Shown here: piece by piece, positions 1-5,595 of the stretch
Layout of the letters: every line of letters starts with the position of its first letter
Position numbering within the stretch: position 1 is the first letter of the stretch
Origin: Anaerolineae bacterium
GTDB lineage: Bacteria; Chloroflexota; Anaerolineae; Promineifilales; Promineifilaceae
Direction of reading: 5' to 3'
Assembly: GCA_028284105.1 (NCBI GenBank)
Contig: JANQSK010000293.1
Span: forward strand, 1 to 7,839
Length of the DNA stretch: 7,839 nucleotides
The notes under the pieces: model-generated
Told to the model about the DNA's origin: nothing
What the model saw: the letters and a program-made list of their open reading frames with translations, nothing else
Databases searched by the model: none
Program-made: the position numbers and the translations under genes

Positions 1-1
1 T

Positions 2-352
2 CTGGAAACGGCCGTTCGTGAGGTAGAAGAGGAGATTTTTATCACACTCAATGAATCCATATTGCAACCTATTGCGATTTTCGACTATATCTTCCCCGCC
101 AAACCCAAATGGACAATGAAAGTGCATTTCTTTTTTGCCAAGCGTTGGAGCGGCATTCCCAAAGAAAGTGATGAAATGAAGCCCTTATTTTTTGATTTAA
201 ACCAAATTCCGTATGAAAAAATGTGGCAAGATTCAGCGCTCTGGTTCCCAAACGCGCTGAACGGCCAAAAGCAAAAAGGAATTATCACGTTTAGAGATGA
301 CAACCAGACTGTTGTTTCCCATTCTATTCAAGAATGGACTGAGGAGGTGTAA
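2..352 (+). CDS. Nudix hydrolase, MTH1/8-oxo-dGTP diphosphatase-like (5' truncated by window edge)
   Basis: This is the C-terminal 116 residues of a Nudix pyrophosphohydrolase whose start lies before the window. The visible part opens inside the Nudix box: LETAVREVEEEIFI fits the REUxEExGU half that supplies the metal-binding glutamates. The usual glycine near the end of the box is Phe here. Downstream, 'ESDEMKPLFFDLNQIPYEKMW' style spacing (residues about 55-75) and the WFPNALNGQKQKG stretch match the MTH1-like branch, where the ExxEMxPxWFdxxxIPfxxMW region shapes the nucleobase pocket. The inferred role is sanitising oxidised purine nucleotides in the cytoplasm; substrate specificity cannot be proven from sequence. 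The TAA stop directly abuts the ATG of the next gene, and an AGGAGGT ribosome site for that gene lies in the last codons, so the pair is co-translated. Family assignment is strong and the substrate is moderately likely. Confidence 0.85.
   Translation: METAVREVEEEIFITLNESILQPIAIFDYIFPAKPKWTMKVHFFFAKRWSGIPKESDEMKPLFFDLNQIPYEKMWQDSALWFPNALNGQKQKGIITFRDDNQTVVSHSIQEWTEEV
342..348 (+). promoter_or_regulatory. Shine-Dalgarno site AGGAGGT for the GNAT gene
   Basis: A near-perfect anti-16S complement lies inside the last codons of the Nudix gene, four bases before the ATG at 353. It supports that start and coupled translation of the two genes. Confidence 0.85.
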
Positions 353-880
353 ATGCTTAAAGGAAAAAATGTGACCTTACGCGCTATTGAGCGTGATGAT
401 TTAGCAAGACTGCATTTGTTTAATAATGACCTCGAAGTTGAGCTTGCTGGAGGGGGCGATCCGCCTATGCCTCAATCTTTAGAGCGTCTAGAAGCGGAGT
501 TCTCTAAGAATGTGCAGAACGGCGGACGAGATGGCGCATCATTCGGCATCGTCGTCAACGGTTTGTTTATTGGTATTTGTGCTTTGTTCAATTTTAACGA
601 AACGAATCGGACCTGTGAATTGGGCATTACAATTGGGGACAAAGCCCATTGGAGTCAGGGATACGGCCGTGAAGCTGTCCAACTTTTAACGAATTATGCG
701 TTTCAGTATCGCAATATGAACCGAGTGTGGTTACAGGTTATTGGCAACAACGATCGGGCTATGCGAGCCTACCAAGCATCAGGCTTTGAAATCGAAGGGA
801 CTTTACGTGACCACATTTGGAGTAACGGCCGTTATCACGACATCGTTATGATGGGGATTCTGGCCAATAAAAAAGCCTGA
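353..880 (+). CDS. GNAT family N-acetyltransferase (RimJ/RimL type)
   Basis: This 175-aa protein spans a whole Acetyltransf_3-type GNAT domain. It begins with the usual 'LRAIERDDLARL' first strand and helix (residues 9-20). The acetyl-CoA pyrophosphate loop is HWSQGYGREAVQLL (99-112), giving the GxG turn and following helix. The C-terminal half has 'VIGNNDRAMRAYQASGFEIEGTLRD' character (129-153), the signature of enzymes related to the ribosomal-protein acetyltransferases RimJ/RimL and to spermidine or antibiotic acetyltransferases. It should transfer acetyl from acetyl-CoA to an amine in the cytosol; the acceptor cannot be told from sequence. The ATG at 353 touches the upstream TAA and has a strong SD. 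The stop codon lies within the stem of the terminator. Two ACGGCCGT palindromes fall in the gene; one encodes the Tyr-Gly-Arg of the CoA loop. Full length for the family, no defect seen. Confidence 0.93.
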   Translation: MLKGKNVTLRAIERDDLARLHLFNNDLEVELAGGGDPPMPQSLERLEAEFSKNVQNGGRDGASFGIVVNGLFIGICALFNFNETNRTCELGITIGDKAHWSQGYGREAVQLLTNYAFQYRNMNRVWLQVIGNNDRAMRAYQASGFEIEGTLRDHIWSNGRYHDIVMMGILANKKA

Positions 881-899
881 GCGCGTGGCTCAGGCTTTT
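871..899. terminator. Bidirectional Rho-independent terminator between convergent genes
   Basis: AAAAGCCTGAG (871-881) pairs perfectly with CTCAGGCTTTT (889-899), and C882 can pair with G888, leaving the five-base loop GCGTG. On the + strand the stem closes with TTTT and overlaps the GNAT TGA stop (878-880). On the - strand the stem is followed by a run of six T and TTATT-like sequence (complement of 865-874), a better U-tract. It therefore probably ends both the Nudix-GNAT transcript and the converging FAS1 transcript, whose stop codon is 75 bases upstream on the other strand. Confidence 0.9.
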
Positions 900-912
900 A
901 TGGTGTGACATT

Positions 913-966
913 GTCAAAATCAACTATTGAGAAGAGTTGTCTGCTAATTCAAGAGCAGATTTTGAC
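913..966. other. Compact three-way-junction inverted-repeat structure between convergent genes
   Basis: An outer stem pairs GTCAAAAT (913-920) with ATTTTGAC (959-966), eight perfect pairs. Directly inside it are two hairpins: CAACT (921-925) with AGTTG (935-939), loop of nine; and CTGCT (941-945) with AGCAG (954-958), loop of eight. Only T940 is left unpaired at the junction, so 18 pairs are packed into 54 bases on either strand. It lies in the 93-base gap between the GNAT and FAS1 stop codons. A small competing hairpin (TGACA-T-TGTCA, 906-916) overlaps its left arm. I see no match to tRNA, attC or a known riboswitch. It may be a 3'-UTR element of the FAS1 mRNA (strand -), a protein site, or chance. 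Confidence 0.5.
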
Positions 967-973
967 GGGGGTT

Positions 974-1885
974 TTAGTTTGCTGGTGGAATCAAAACTGC
1001 ATCGATAACGTGGATTAAACCGTTGCGGGTTACCAAGTTAGAAATCACAATGTTTGAATCGTTGATCATCAAACCGCTATCGGTTTGGGTGATGAAGATT
1101 GGGTCACCATTTGCCATTTTAGTCGCACGGCGATTAGAGAGCTTGGTTTCATCGAAGAATTGATCAACTTTTACGTGATAGAGCAGGATATTTGCCAAAG
1201 CATCTGGGTCAGCAATCAAAGCATTGATTGTGTCTTCACCCAACGCTTCAAAAGCAGCATCGGTTGGTGCAAATACGGTGAAGAAAGTGTCTTCATCAGC
1301 GACGACTGCGTCTAAGCCAGTTACTTCCAAAGCTGCAACAAGGGTGTTGAAGATGCCAGCATTTTTCGCGGTATCCAATACATTTTCTGGTGGCAAAATA
1401 ACTGCATCGATGACATGGATGATGCCGTTTGTTGTTAGGATGTTATCCAAAACAACTTGTGATTCATTGATGCTAATTGAGCCATCTTCAACGGTGATTT
1501 TTGTGTTAACGCCGTTTGCCATTTGTAAGAACTCTTTGCTCAATAAGCGACCTGATTTAAAGCCTGTGCCTGCTTCAACGTGATAAAGAAGAATATCAGC
1601 CAAAGTGTCTGGATCTGCTAGCAGAGCGTTAATGGTGTCTTCACCGAGCGCCGCAAATGCAGCATCCGTTGGTGCAAATACGGTGAATTTTGTGCTTTCA
1701 TCACGCAATACATCATCTAGACCAGTTGCTTCAAGAGCGGCTACGAGTGTGTTGAACTGGCCTGCAGAAACGGCCGTGTCTACAATGTTTTGACGATTTT
1801 TTCCAGCAAAAGCGGACCCTGCTGAAAATGAGAGCACTAAGCTCAAAACCAAAACCACAATTATTTTACGTACAATCGAATTCAT
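974..1885 (-). CDS. Secreted protein with two tandem FAS1 (fasciclin) domains
   Basis: The 303-aa product starts with a classic signal peptide: MNSIVRK, then a hydrophobic core (residues 8-22) ending SAFA-G, so cleavage is likely after Ala27. Two FAS1 domains follow (about 32-166 and 167-303). Each has the H1-like FTVFAPTDAAF motif (67-77 and 202-212), a LLYHV element (99-103, 234-238) and the closing NG(I/L)IHVIDAV strand (153-162, 288-297). FAS1 domains act in adhesion, matrix or biofilm contacts outside the cell. With no anchor seen, the protein should be released or loosely surface-bound. I chose the ATG at 1885 because GGAG (1896-1893) sits seven bases before it and the signal peptide has normal length. 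An in-frame ATG at 1912 also has an SD (AAGGAG) and would add nine residues. The gene stands alone and converges on the GNAT gene. Confidence 0.93.
   Translation of the reverse strand: MNSIVRKIIVVLVLSLVLSFSAGSAFAGKNRQNIVDTAVSAGQFNTLVAALEATGLDDVLRDESTKFTVFAPTDAAFAALGEDTINALLADPDTLADILLYHVEAGTGFKSGRLLSKEFLQMANGVNTKITVEDGSISINESQVVLDNILTTNGIIHVIDAVILPPENVLDTAKNAGIFNTLVAALEVTGLDAVVADEDTFFTVFAPTDAAFEALGEDTINALIADPDALANILLYHVKVDQFFDETKLSNRRATKMANGDPIFITQTDSGLMINDSNIVISNLVTRNGLIHVIDAVLIPPAN
1263..1687 (-). repeat. Internal duplication of the FAS1 domain, visible at DNA level
   Basis: The two FAS1 domains of the secreted protein are close copies. The 20-base word gttggtgcaaatacggtgaa occurs exactly at 1263-1282 and again at 1668-1687, 405 bases apart, inside longer imperfect matches covering the APTDAAF...LYHV segment. 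This indicates an intragenic tandem duplication of about 405 bp (135 codons). Confidence 0.75.
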
Positions 1886-1905
1886 GTTGTTTCTCCATAT
1901 TTTTC

Positions 1906-1925
1906 GGAGCATTTTCCTCTGCTCC
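1906..1925 (-). promoter_or_regulatory. Leader hairpin over the upstream FAS1 start site
   Basis: On the transcribed (-) strand GGAGCA (1925-1920) pairs with TGCTCC (1911-1906) across an eight-base purine-rich loop. The left arm is part of the SD AAGGAG for the ATG at 1912, and the right arm contains the last two bases of that ATG. When folded, the hairpin would hide the upstream start and leave the GGAG at 1896-1893 and the ATG at 1885 free. Confidence 0.45.
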
Positions 1926-2062
1926 TTCTTGTCTTTACTTAATCAAATATCTGCCAAGCCCCGGGATTTTATTGGCTTATACCGGGTAATACGGAGCAAT
2001 TTTTTGTTTGTATGTATTTGGGTCTAAATTGGTTTTTCTTATGATCTGTCGATGAAGAAGCC

Positions 2063-2087
2063 AAAAATAATAGGTACAAAATACCTA
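2063..2087 (-). terminator. Probable Rho-independent terminator of the zinc-ribbon operon
   Basis: On the - strand TAGGTA (2087-2082) pairs with TACCTA (2076-2071) across loop TTTTG, followed by TTATTTTT (2070-2063). The stem is only six pairs and AT-rich, but the T-tract sits right after it, as expected of an intrinsic terminator. It lies about 135 bases after the B2 stop codon. A second weak hairpin (2105-2119) precedes it. Confidence 0.5.
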
Positions 2088-2221
2088 GTTGAACGTATTA
2101 CAAAGTTCGCACTACGAACAATTCAATCATCCTTAGAAGAATTTTTTAGTACGGGAAGGGAAAAGTCTCAATTTAAGAAGGTGTATGTAGGAGCACTGAA
2201 TTTTGATTAGATAAAATCTTT

Positions 2222-3073
2222 CTATTTCCAAGATTGTTTAGCAATATGAACATTTCCATTGATGCCATTGACCGCAAAAAAGATGTGTTCTTCTGTAAAA
2301 GGGTGTTGATAGTAGGTCAGATACACAGGGACAAGCATAAATGTCCATGAGGTATGCTTAATTAAAGGCTTCCATTGGAAAAACCGACTTGTTGGTAATT
2401 GAGCCGCTTTTTGGCAATCAGTAATCGCTAACCGCCGAATCTGTTCCTTGAAGTGTGACGTGAGTTTGTTTAAGGAGACTGTCGTTAAAACGGGCTTTGT
2501 GACAATCACATTTTTTAAAAATGTTGCATCAAATGGCTCTCCCAATGATAAATCTATCTCTAAAACAAGCTCTTGAATAACTTGATGGTTGTGAACCCCA
2601 TTAAAACCAATGATATTCGTATATGATTTGTCAATTCGCCCTTTGTAAATCGACCAATGATAGCGCTCAGCTGTATGCTCAACAATTTTGGCTCTGTCCC
2701 TTTGCAGCACTTCAGTTGCAGTTATGCCTTCATATGGGTGCCCTAATTCAGCTGCCCAATCTCCTTTGACATCTACATCACTCAACCAAATACTGATGAA
2801 ATACGGCCGTAAACCTCTCAACAGCCGTTGATCTTTTCGTTCTAAGGAGTCAGTTGCACGAAATTGCTTTGCCAAAATTCTCTTCGCATCAGAATATGAA
2901 ACTTGGGGCCGAAAAATCAACTCTTCCTGATACCCAATAGAGGGATAACGTGCTTCAGTAAGATCAATTGATTCATTCCCGCAAAAAGGACAGGTCGTTT
3001 GAACTCGGATATTGTAAAACTCACTGGTTAAAGAGCAATGAGCACAATGAATGGCATTTGGATGATCTGTCAT
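2222..3073 (-). CDS. Zinc-ribbon protein B2, soluble paralogue (TFIIB-type ribbon family, function unknown)
   Basis: This 283-aa protein opens with one zinc ribbon: C10-x2-C13 and C28-x2-C31, 14 residues between pairs. Then come the family's 'EELIFRPQVSYSDAKRIL' segment (50-66), the diagnostic LRPYFISIWLSDVDVKGDW strand region (88-106) and the C-terminal 'LVPVYLTYYQ...VNGINGNV' module (247-275). These correspond piece by piece to B1 and, less closely, to the second half of A1 and A2. It ends just after that module and lacks the two membrane helices present in B1, so it should be cytoplasmic. The ATG at 3073 overlaps the TAA of A2 by one base (TAATG), with AGGA (3084-3081) seven bases upstream: clear coupling. 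It is the last gene of a four-gene operon. Biochemical role is unknown; zinc binding is inferred from the four cysteines. Confidence 0.88.
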   Translation of the reverse strand: MTDHPNAIHCAHCSLTSEFYNIRVQTTCPFCGNESIDLTEARYPSIGYQEELIFRPQVSYSDAKRILAKQFRATDSLERKDQRLLRGLRPYFISIWLSDVDVKGDWAAELGHPYEGITATEVLQRDRAKIVEHTAERYHWSIYKGRIDKSYTNIIGFNGVHNHQVIQELVLEIDLSLGEPFDATFLKNVIVTKPVLTTVSLNKLTSHFKEQIRRLAITDCQKAAQLPTSRFFQWKPLIKHTSWTFMLVPVYLTYYQHPFTEEHIFFAVNGINGNVHIAKQSWK

Positions 3074-4500
3074 TACAAATTCCTACTCATTTTCCTCAAA
3101 TTAACCACGCGCTCATCAATTTTTGCCCCTCTTGAAATACCAAAATTAATGAGCAATATAAACATGCTCCCAACAACAACTGGTACCCAACTTGGGTTCA
3201 GAATAAGAAAGAAGATGATTGAAACGAATAGGCAAGTTGTGATGAATGCTGATGAAATTTTAGGGTTCTGGAATGTGTACGTAAAAAACGCAGTTAAACC
3301 TACGCCAACCATGCCCCAAATCGTTGTGGAATGAAATAATCGGTCAGAATTCAAATAATTAGAAGAGGTGTAGATTAAAAATTGATGCAATGCAATCAAA
3401 ATCAGGGTCATTATGGCTGGGACAAATTGAGTGACCTTATCCCAAACAACGGCCGTTTCATCAATCGCCACTTCACCCACTGATTGACCATCTGCACCAT
3501 CGACTAAAAAGTAATAATTCTCTCCTTTAAATTGATAACGGAGCACATAAATCGGCACTAATACAAAGTCCCAAGATTCGTCATCATAGGTAACGGCCGT
3601 TTCCCTAAACGAAATCTTTGTCACTTTTGCTTTTTTAACAAACTGTTGCCGAACTTCTTTCCGCGCTTGACGCCATCCCGCCTCCAAATCAACATCAGGC
3701 AATAACACGGGCATTCCAGCCACATAATCTGGATTAAACGGTTCCAACTCTTCCAAATGATATTTATTCATTTTTTGGTTTGGAACAATTGGCATTTTTT
3801 GATTTGCGCCGATGAAAAAATGCGCTTTTTTTCCTATTTCTCTATCACCGCTAAAAGTTTCTGTAAACTCACTTTGCATTGAGATGTACCAAACGGGGGC
3901 ATACATCTGCATCACTGAGATTTTTTTTCTGACTAAGACTGATTTAGGAACATAAGGCAGTTCACGGATTCTTTTTATGAATCGCTTCACAGCCTCTTCT
4001 TTTGAGAGTTTAAACGGCTTGATGAAGTTAGGACGCAAAACGTCATTTTCTTGATTGGTGAGGTGAACCTGATTAGATAGACAGTAAGGGCACGTGTACG
4101 CTACGGCCGTTTTGGGCACGGAACTCTCAGCGTGGCATCGATTACAGTGGATGGTGCGTCGCACAGTTCCCCAACCGTGGCCGAGTTGTTTTAAGGTTTT
4201 AGGTGTTAACGGCCGTTTAAATCCATCATGTTTAATATCTTTAACTTCTTCTACTTCTTCTCGATAACCGCAGTGGTCACATACCAACCCTTCTTCAGTG
4301 ACGAAAAACACAGGCGCGTCACAATCAGGACAATGAAATTCAACAACATCCTCCACTGGTTTTTCTTTGGAAGATGGCATTTTATATCTAAATAGGGTAA
4401 CTCCTTCAACAGCCGAAGGAACCGATTCGAATTGGTCGTCTTCTTCAGGGGGTTGCTGCTTTGATCTATCAATCATGTTCGTTACGTAATCTGACCTCAC
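3073..4500 (-). CDS. Membrane-anchored double zinc-ribbon protein A2 (TFIIB-type ribbon family, function unknown)
   Basis: This 475-aa protein has two ribbons: C57/C60-C74/C77 and C119/C122-C137/C140. Next are the 'LRPNFIKPFKLSKEEAVKRF' segment (156-174), MYAPVWY (199-205), the 'AGMPVLLPDVDLEAGW' block (261-276), the 'WDFVLVPIYVLRY...VDGADGQSVGE' module (310-343), and four predicted membrane helices (about 358-377, 391-410, 416-434, 436-454). The order matches the family named TFIIB-type zinc ribbon-containing protein, often wrongly called primosomal protein N'. The ribbons and the long middle region should share one face of the membrane, most likely the cytoplasm. The GTG at 4500 is the first start after the B1 stop (gap of 33 bases) but has no clear SD. 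ATG at 4476 (beginning MIDRSKQ) is a real alternative and fits the length of A1 better. It is translationally coupled to B2. No catalytic motif is seen. Confidence 0.88.
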   Translation of the reverse strand: MRSDYVTNMIDRSKQQPPEEDDQFESVPSAVEGVTLFRYKMPSSKEKPVEDVVEFHCPDCDAPVFFVTEEGLVCDHCGYREEVEEVKDIKHDGFKRPLTPKTLKQLGHGWGTVRRTIHCNRCHAESSVPKTAVAYTCPYCLSNQVHLTNQENDVLRPNFIKPFKLSKEEAVKRFIKRIRELPYVPKSVLVRKKISVMQMYAPVWYISMQSEFTETFSGDREIGKKAHFFIGANQKMPIVPNQKMNKYHLEELEPFNPDYVAGMPVLLPDVDLEAGWRQARKEVRQQFVKKAKVTKISFRETAVTYDDESWDFVLVPIYVLRYQFKGENYYFLVDGADGQSVGEVAIDETAVVWDKVTQFVPAIMTLILIALHQFLIYTSSNYLNSDRLFHSTTIWGMVGVGLTAFFTYTFQNPKISSAFITTCLFVSIIFFLILNPSWVPVVVGSMFILLINFGISRGAKIDERVVNLRKMSRNL

Positions 4501-4533
4501 TTCGAAAAAGCATCTTCGCCATTACCCTACCGT

Positions 4534-5595
4534 TTACAAGCGTATTTCAAATTTATTGTGTTCAAACATCGCCATAACACCAGAATAAAGGTAGAAAAAT
4601 GGCAAAATCACAAATCCAACAAATACAGCACAACTCAATAAGAAGTGTGTGAAACCATCTGGGTCTAGAATGGCATTTTGTGGCAAGTTATTTAGCAAAA
4701 TTAGCACGCCTAGCCCGTTTATGAACAAGAGTAAACGAAGCCAGACACTCCAAAACATGGACCGAATGGCTTTGCCATAAAGTTCACCTGTACGGCCGTT
4801 GACAACCACTACATGACGTAACCCTTTGGCATCGTAAAAGTGGGTAGCAAAAAGAGGTATTAAAAGCTGGGTAAGGTTTGACTTTTCAGTTTCAGATTGA
4901 TAATCAAAATTTTTAATGCTTTTCGCATCTGATGCTTCAACAATTCGTTCCTCGATGGAATTAATAATTTGTTTGTAAATATTCAGCTTGTTCATTGGGC
5001 TTAATGGATGCGGTTGACACACTATAGAATCCTGTACCAAATCAGGCTGAAATAGAACTGCATCATCTAATGAAAAAGCCAGTTGTTCCATTAGCCAATC
5101 ATCATCATTATCCACTGCCAGTTCTCTCAGGTTTTCAAATGATTCCTGAACTTCTCCTCCAAATTCCTGCCATCGAAGAAATGTTTTTGATATTTCTTTG
5201 CGTTTTACACCCGTTTGATCAACTGTATCAATCGCGCTCAATGTGGTAGCGGGGAAAGCGAGCTCAGCCTCCCATTTCATACGAATTTCTACGTCAGTCA
5301 ACCAAATCGGAATGAAATACGGCCGTAATCGTTTCAAGCCATTTTTCATGCCCAGGTCAGCTGGACTAAACCATTTATTCCTGAGGATAAACTGCTCAAT
5401 TTTTTCTTCGGCAAGCGATTGATCCACTTCAAAAGGAATGATCAATTCATAGTCAGAGGAGTTCATGTCTTGATTCGCCATGCTTATCCCATCACTAAAC
5501 GCCTTGTGACCACAAAACAAACAATTCATACCTTGCTGAACATCACCTGTTAATTGAAAAGTGGATTGACATGCAGTGCAATAATAACTTCTCAT
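4534..5595 (-). CDS. Membrane-anchored single zinc-ribbon protein B1 (TFIIB-type ribbon family, function unknown)
   Basis: This 353-aa protein has one N-terminal ribbon: C6-x2-C9 and C25-x2-C28, 15 residues between pairs. It continues with the LIIPFEVDQSLAEEKIEQF segment (51-69), LRPYFIPIWLTDVEIRMKW (90-108), an extra acidic insert near 143-177, the 'LLIPLFATHFY...VVNGRTGELYG' module (244-274), and two hydrophobic helices (about 285-303 and 317-338) before a short charged tail. It looks like a relative of A1 and A2 without the first ribbon, and is closest to B2. I chose the ATG at 5595, which overlaps the A1 stop as TGATG and has AAAGGG (5608-5603) seven bases upstream. A TTG at 5598 would add one residue but leaves too little room after the SD. 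It sits second in the operon and may partner A1 in the membrane. Confidence 0.88.
   Translation of the reverse strand: MRSYYCTACQSTFQLTGDVQQGMNCLFCGHKAFSDGISMANQDMNSSDYELIIPFEVDQSLAEEKIEQFILRNKWFSPADLGMKNGLKRLRPYFIPIWLTDVEIRMKWEAELAFPATTLSAIDTVDQTGVKRKEISKTFLRWQEFGGEVQESFENLRELAVDNDDDWLMEQLAFSLDDAVLFQPDLVQDSIVCQPHPLSPMNKLNIYKQIINSIEERIVEASDAKSIKNFDYQSETEKSNLTQLLIPLFATHFYDAKGLRHVVVVNGRTGELYGKAIRSMFWSVWLRLLLFINGLGVLILLNNLPQNAILDPDGFTHFLLSCAVFVGFVILPFFYLYSGVMAMFEHNKFEIRL

Larger units (their letters stand above)
1886..2221. other. Gene-free interval between the FAS1 gene and the zinc-ribbon operon
   Basis: No credible coding sequence lies here on either strand. The interval must hold the 3' end of the zinc-ribbon operon transcript and the FAS1 promoter, both on the - strand. 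Visible structures are the FAS1 leader hairpin (1906-1925), an AAGCC/GGCTT inverted repeat around a CCCGGG core (1956-1978), a terminator-like hairpin (2063-2087) and a five-pair hairpin GTTCG-CACTA-CGAAC (2105-2119). I could not find a -35/-10 pair with good spacing for the FAS1 gene. TATAAG (complement of 1976-1981) is the nearest -10-like word and lacks a partner. Confidence 0.6.

Noticed and set aside
913..966. Possible integron attC site or tRNA-like cloverleaf
   Set aside because: There are no attC core sites of the RYYYAAC/GTTRRRY type in the right places, and no anticodon arm, T-loop or acceptor CCA. The fold has only two inner arms.
1085..1793. Open frames on the + strand opposite the FAS1 gene (1085-1315, 1224-1583, 1605-1793)
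   Set aside because: They are antisense shadows of the strongly supported FAS1 gene, with no SD and no domain resemblance.
4469..4522. A 17-codon - strand frame starting ATG 4522 and overlapping the beginning of A2, possibly a leader peptide
   Set aside because: The SD (TAGGG) is too close to the ATG, the peptide has no recognisable features, and such short frames are expected by chance in the B1-A2 junction.
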